Positions 49,756 through 51,699 of a stretch of DNA of 51,699 nucleotides are shown here, piece after piece; within the stretch, counting starts at the first letter, position 1; the number at the start of each line of letters is the position of its first letter. The stretch comes from Candidatus Brevifilum fermentans (GTDB lineage Bacteria; Chloroflexota; Anaerolineae; Anaerolineales; Villigracilaceae), in contig CAMCQT010000019.1 of the NCBI GenBank assembly GCA_945877125.1, forward strand, positions 1 through 51,699. The letters are read 5' to 3'. The notes beneath the pieces were generated by a model. It saw only the letters and a list, made by a program, of their open reading frames with translations. It did no database searches and had not been told where the DNA came from. Position numbers and translations under genes: made by a program.

Positions 49756-49998
49756 TCACCAAATTTCATTGCCCACAGCAAACCCAGTATCCATTTCGTG
49801 ATGAATGTTATTTTTGTTAATGCCTGCCAATAATTCTTCAAGCTTCCAACTTGGCGCAACAACTGGCGTGATGATAATTTGACCATTAACAATGGATATT
49901 TCCACAAGCGAATCGTTCACCAACTGAGCATCAAGCGCAAAGGCTTTCGGTATTCGTAAAGCGAGGCTGTTGCCCCATTTTTGAACTTTTGTGAGCAT
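49756..49998 (-). CDS. MazE/AbrB-type antitoxin-like protein, without a toxin gene
   Basis: 80 residues from ATG 49998 (AGGAG 8-9 nt upstream). The N-terminal swapped-hairpin DNA-binding motif is LTKVQKWGNSLALRIPKAFA, followed by VEISIVNGQIIITPVVAP. This is the MazE/AbrB fold, which represses its own operon and neutralises a MazF-type RNase through its C-terminal tail (WKLEELLAGINKNN). No mazF follows: the downstream DNA holds only a 31-codon tail and a hairpin. It could be an orphan antitoxin or an independent regulator. Confidence 0.85.
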   Translation of the reverse strand: MLTKVQKWGNSLALRIPKAFALDAQLVNDSLVEISIVNGQIIITPVVAPSWKLEELLAGINKNNIHHEMDTGFAVGNEIW

Positions 49999-50082
49999 AA
50001 GTCTATCTCCTGTCAGTATCTGCAAGAGAGATACACCTTTTTGTTCAATTAATCAAGAGCTTTTGGGGAAAAGGAAACGCGC

Positions 50083-50282
50083 CAACCCTCCCCGCTCCCA
50101 CTTGCTCCACTCGGGGACTAACGCAGCGGACTATGTGTCTCGACAGGCTCAACCACCTCTAGGCAGGCGTGGACTCTGCTTGGAACTAAACGATGAGTCT
50201 GCCAAAGTGGAGCGGACGGACGAAACAACCCTCCCCGCCAGCGGACTGTAACTCTGGGCAGACGTGGACTCTGCTTGGGAGC
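50083..50282. repeat. partial tandem duplication
   Basis: Two phrases recur in the same order: CAACCCTCCCCGC (50081 region and 50226 region), CAGCGGACT (50133 and 50239 regions), and CTCT(A/G)GGCAG(G/A)CGTGG followed by ACTCTGCTTGG (about 50157-50183 and 50252-50278). The copies differ by deletions. No gene is supported in 50026-50306. Confidence 0.6.
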
Positions 50283-50306
50283 AGGAAAAAAACTTTTCAG
50301 TCTCTC

Positions 50307-50339
50307 AGACTTCCGAAGTCTTTAAGACTTCGGAAGTCT
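50307..50339. repeat. 33-nt double palindrome, copy 3
   Basis: 16-nt arms AGACTTCCGAAGTCTT and inverse around one T; each arm contains ACTT-CCG-AAGT. It overlaps the last codons and stop of the displaced ABC-exporter tail. Confidence 0.85.
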
Positions 50340-50420
50340 ATTATTCAACGACTCCTCATTCATCCTTACCCTCCCCTCCTCAACATACGACAGACTCTGA
50401 TGTCTGAAATATGAATGAGG
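50322..50420 (-). pseudogene. displaced ABC exporter 3' end
   Basis: The minus strand reads SYFRHQSLSYVEEGR then VRMNEESLNNRLPKS and TAA. It matches the tail at 51371 (TYFRHQSLSYVEEGR, KRMKDEG), with most base changes synonymous. YFRHQSL followed by acidic residues is the usual C-terminus of MsbA-type ABC exporters. dinD lies between the two tails. The last five codons are supplied by the 33-nt palindrome. Confidence 0.82.
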
Positions 50421-50442
50421 AGGCATTGGGTGTTGTTGACAT

Positions 50443-51288
50443 TCATTTATCCTTTTTTTTCTTCACATCTTTGAGCAGTTTCTTTTCATCGCCGTCCAAC
50501 TTGCGCTGTAATTTTTTGACATCTTCCGCGGGGGGTAGTGCTTCGGGTCTGACGCCGCGTTCAATCAACATTCTGCGGACAGCCTGATTGTTTTCAACAT
50601 GTTCATTGGAAATTTGGCTCTCGCCCGATAAATCTTTTTCGAGCACGTTATGGCTGGTGAGTTCTGTTGCAAAGTCCTTTGCCTTAATCGTTAGCGTTGG
50701 CAGGAAATCTGCCAACGGTCTGCCGTCGGGGATTGCCAGTTTCTTTTTCATTTCATGCGTGGAATAGCCGCCGAACAAAGCCTGATCGCCTTTGGAGCGG
50801 ATAATGCCAAAGCCTCTTTCATCCACGCCGCGCTCGTAGATAATGCCCGATAATTTCTTCTCTGACTTGGACAATTTGTCACGCGCCGAGAGTCGATCCA
50901 CATCCAAAAGGCGCTGTTCGATAATTTCCTGTCTGCGGGTTTGGACGGCAAAATAGGTTTGAGCAAAAGCAATTTCACTCTTGGATGGATCTCCGTTTTG
51001 CGCGATTAAATAACAGGCATAGCGGGTGAGGGCTAGATCATCAACTTCCCGTTGTCCTCCCTTGCCGATCTCGATCATCTTCCCGATGTCAGCAAAATGA
51101 TCAGAAACAGGAACTCCCGCATTTTCACAGGCAACTTTGGCTTTCTCAATGGCATTTCTGAAGTTGTCCCATTTTGCGTAACCTAATATTTCCTGTAAAT
51201 CGCGCGCACTCCAACATTCGATTTCGTTGTAGAGGTAGCGGGCATCTTCAAATTTTTGAAAGAGTTCAACGATCAGTTCTTGCTTCAT
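50443..51288 (-). CDS. dinD: DNA damage-inducible protein D (DinD)
   Basis: 281 residues, the size of E. coli DinD (about 274). The BRO-N-like start reads [31 protein letters not shown] in parts, then [35 protein letters not shown], the core of the family, and a helical C-terminus with [24 protein letters not shown] and [15 protein letters not shown]. coli DinD is SOS-induced and inhibits RecA-mediated strand exchange. No clear LexA box is seen upstream. AGGAGG precedes the ATG. It lies between an ABC-exporter tail and its displaced duplicate, so it was probably acquired. Confidence 0.9.
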   Translation of the reverse strand: MKQELIVELFQKFEDARYLYNEIECWSARDLQEILGYAKWDNFRNAIEKAKVACENAGVPVSDHFADIGKMIEIGKGGQREVDDLALTRYACYLIAQNGDPSKSEIAFAQTYFAVQTRRQEIIEQRLLDVDRLSARDKLSKSEKKLSGIIYERGVDERGFGIIRSKGDQALFGGYSTHEMKKKLAIPDGRPLADFLPTLTIKAKDFATELTSHNVLEKDLSGESQISNEHVENNQAVRRMLIERGVRPEALPPAEDVKKLQRKLDGDEKKLLKDVKKKKDK

Positions 51289-51365
51289 ATCATCCTCCTG
51301 AAATAACGCAATATCCTACCCGACGTTTATTCGCAGATTATAAGCCTGTGCTAGCAGAACACCAA

Positions 51366-51395
51366 AACTTTCATCCTTCATCCTTCATCCTTTTC
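51366..51395. repeat. TCATCC word tract
   Basis: CTTTCATCC followed by TTCATCC twice and CTTTTCC is the inverse of the GGATGAAGGATGAA words at 44470-44500. Here it encodes the last codons (RMKDEG) of the exporter tail on the minus strand. Confidence 0.5.
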
Positions 51396-51548
51396 CTCCC
51401 CTCTTCCACATAAGATAAACTCTGATGCCTGAAATAAGTATTGTACAACTCGGCATAGTGACCATTTTGACTCAACAGCCTGTAGGACTCAGACTTCCGA
51501 AGTCTTAAAGACTTCGGAAGTCTTCTTTCTTCAAGCATATCTTTCTAT
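51371..51548 (-). pseudogene. ABC exporter C-terminal fragment cut by the IS
   Basis: The minus strand from the IS edge reads a stop, KDMLEERRLPKSLRLRK (from the 33-nt palindrome), then SESYRLLSQNGHYAEL, YNTYFRHQSLSYVEEGRKRM and KDEG. LLSQNGHYAELYNTYFRHQSL is the end of an MsbA/MdlB-type ABC exporter (given here in parts), following the HEELL stretch that the palindrome seems to have replaced. The rest of the gene is missing. Insertion of the IS and of the palindrome explain the loss. Confidence 0.78.
51491..51523. repeat. 33-nt double palindrome, copy 4
   Basis: Differs from copy 3 only at the central base (inverted reading). It lies inside the reading frame of the exporter fragment, encoding RLPKSLRLRKS, and close to the IS edge. 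Copies 3 and 4 bracket the tail-dinD-tail segment. Confidence 0.85.
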
Positions 51549-51699
51549 AACTTTAGTTTCGGCTAAGTGGAATTGATAAAAAAAGAGGTAATGGTGTAAA
51601 GCGTGGTAATCTTGTTTTGCGAACAAATTCCACAACACCATTACCGAGATGAATCATACCATAGCCGTTTTGAACGAACTACTTGTCGGTCTACCCATA
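51549..51699 (+). mobile_element. IS element, 5' end (right contig edge)
   Basis: Inverse copy of 101-251. The outer end reads AACTTTAGTTTCGGCTAAGT. The first 100 bp are non-coding and A/T-rich, then the transposase begins. The element leaves the window. Confidence 0.8.
51649..51699 (+). CDS. transposase N-terminus, partial
   Basis: ATG 51649 opens a frame ([17 protein letters not shown]) that runs off the contig; the left-end copy continues it with [17 protein letters not shown] and [16 protein letters not shown]. Only the first 17 codons are visible here, so catalytic residues cannot be checked. The start codon is intact, unlike the left copy. Confidence 0.65.
   Translation, partial: MNHTIAVLNELLVGLPI

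Noticed and set aside
1-51699. A 51-kb composite transposon between inverted IS copies
   Set aside because: The enclosed DNA is mostly housekeeping genes, no target duplication can be seen, and both copies run off the contig. An assembly break at a multicopy IS is simpler.

Overview
The window looks like one contig from a chromosome of a Chloroflexota bacterium, most likely class Anaerolineae. This is inferred from gene content, not from a marker gene. The indicators are lipoproteins and anchored proteins with Thr-Pro-rich linkers, a vitamin ABC system behind an FMN riboswitch, IlvE, ClpC, M3 peptidase and GroESL sequences of the type seen in that group, and many dispersed palindromic repeats between genes. 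Both ends are the same insertion-sequence end in opposite orientation (101-251 and 51549-51699, 151 bp with one mismatch). The contig therefore probably stops where the assembly met a multicopy IS.

Layout. 276-1640: cobU and a FecE/BtuD-type ABC ATPase (cobalamin). 1700-5624 (minus): FMN riboswitch, ribX permease, ribY lipoprotein, ribZ ATPase and a TSUP exporter, preceded by a ferredoxin. 6027-12915: valS with a T-box leader and an SDR gene, each separated from a displaced copy of its own 3' end by a foreign-looking gene (TPR protein; GT-C-like membrane protein). 13141-16439: envelope-type operon (epimerase, polytopic membrane protein, anchored protein). 16841-19590: two membrane-anchored TPR proteins. 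19670-21888: CIRCE-controlled groES-groEL. 21908-23574: parvulin-like lipoprotein and a secreted-domain protein. 23692-25731: ilvE, HAD hydrolase, zinc-ribbon protein. 25808-28478: three GNAT genes, a truncated GNAT copy, and a leader with a 27-residue ORF and two terminators. 28818-33437: tRNA-Leu(CAA), ychF, a lipoprotein, M3 peptidase, YtxH protein. 33455-38281: glycosyltransferase, receiver protein, ugd, methyltransferase, membrane protein. 38526-44361: large soluble histidine kinase with a LacI-type ligand domain, cupin, anchored metallopeptidase. 44579-49998: clpC, DUF1801 protein, a hypothetical protein, SUMF1-domain lipoprotein, orphan MazE-like antitoxin. 50322-51548: dinD between two copies of an ABC-exporter C-terminus.

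The most striking pattern is the repeated 'gene-end duplication'. Three times (valS/TPR gene, SDR gene/GT-C gene, ABC exporter/dinD) an unrelated gene sits directly after a gene whose last 25-39 codons are found again, diverged, on the far side of the insert. Without the inserts the order is SDR - valS - ferredoxin - rib operon, all on one strand. This fits one-sided homologous (homology-facilitated illegitimate) recombination, or an undescribed element that targets gene 3' ends and rebuilds them.

A second theme is a dense population of small palindromic elements: a 33-nt family in which each arm is itself palindromic, a TGTCATTGCGAGG family, a branched hairpin element, and one element inserted in frame inside valS. 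All coordinates, motifs and alignments come from reading the sequence by eye; no database search was run.
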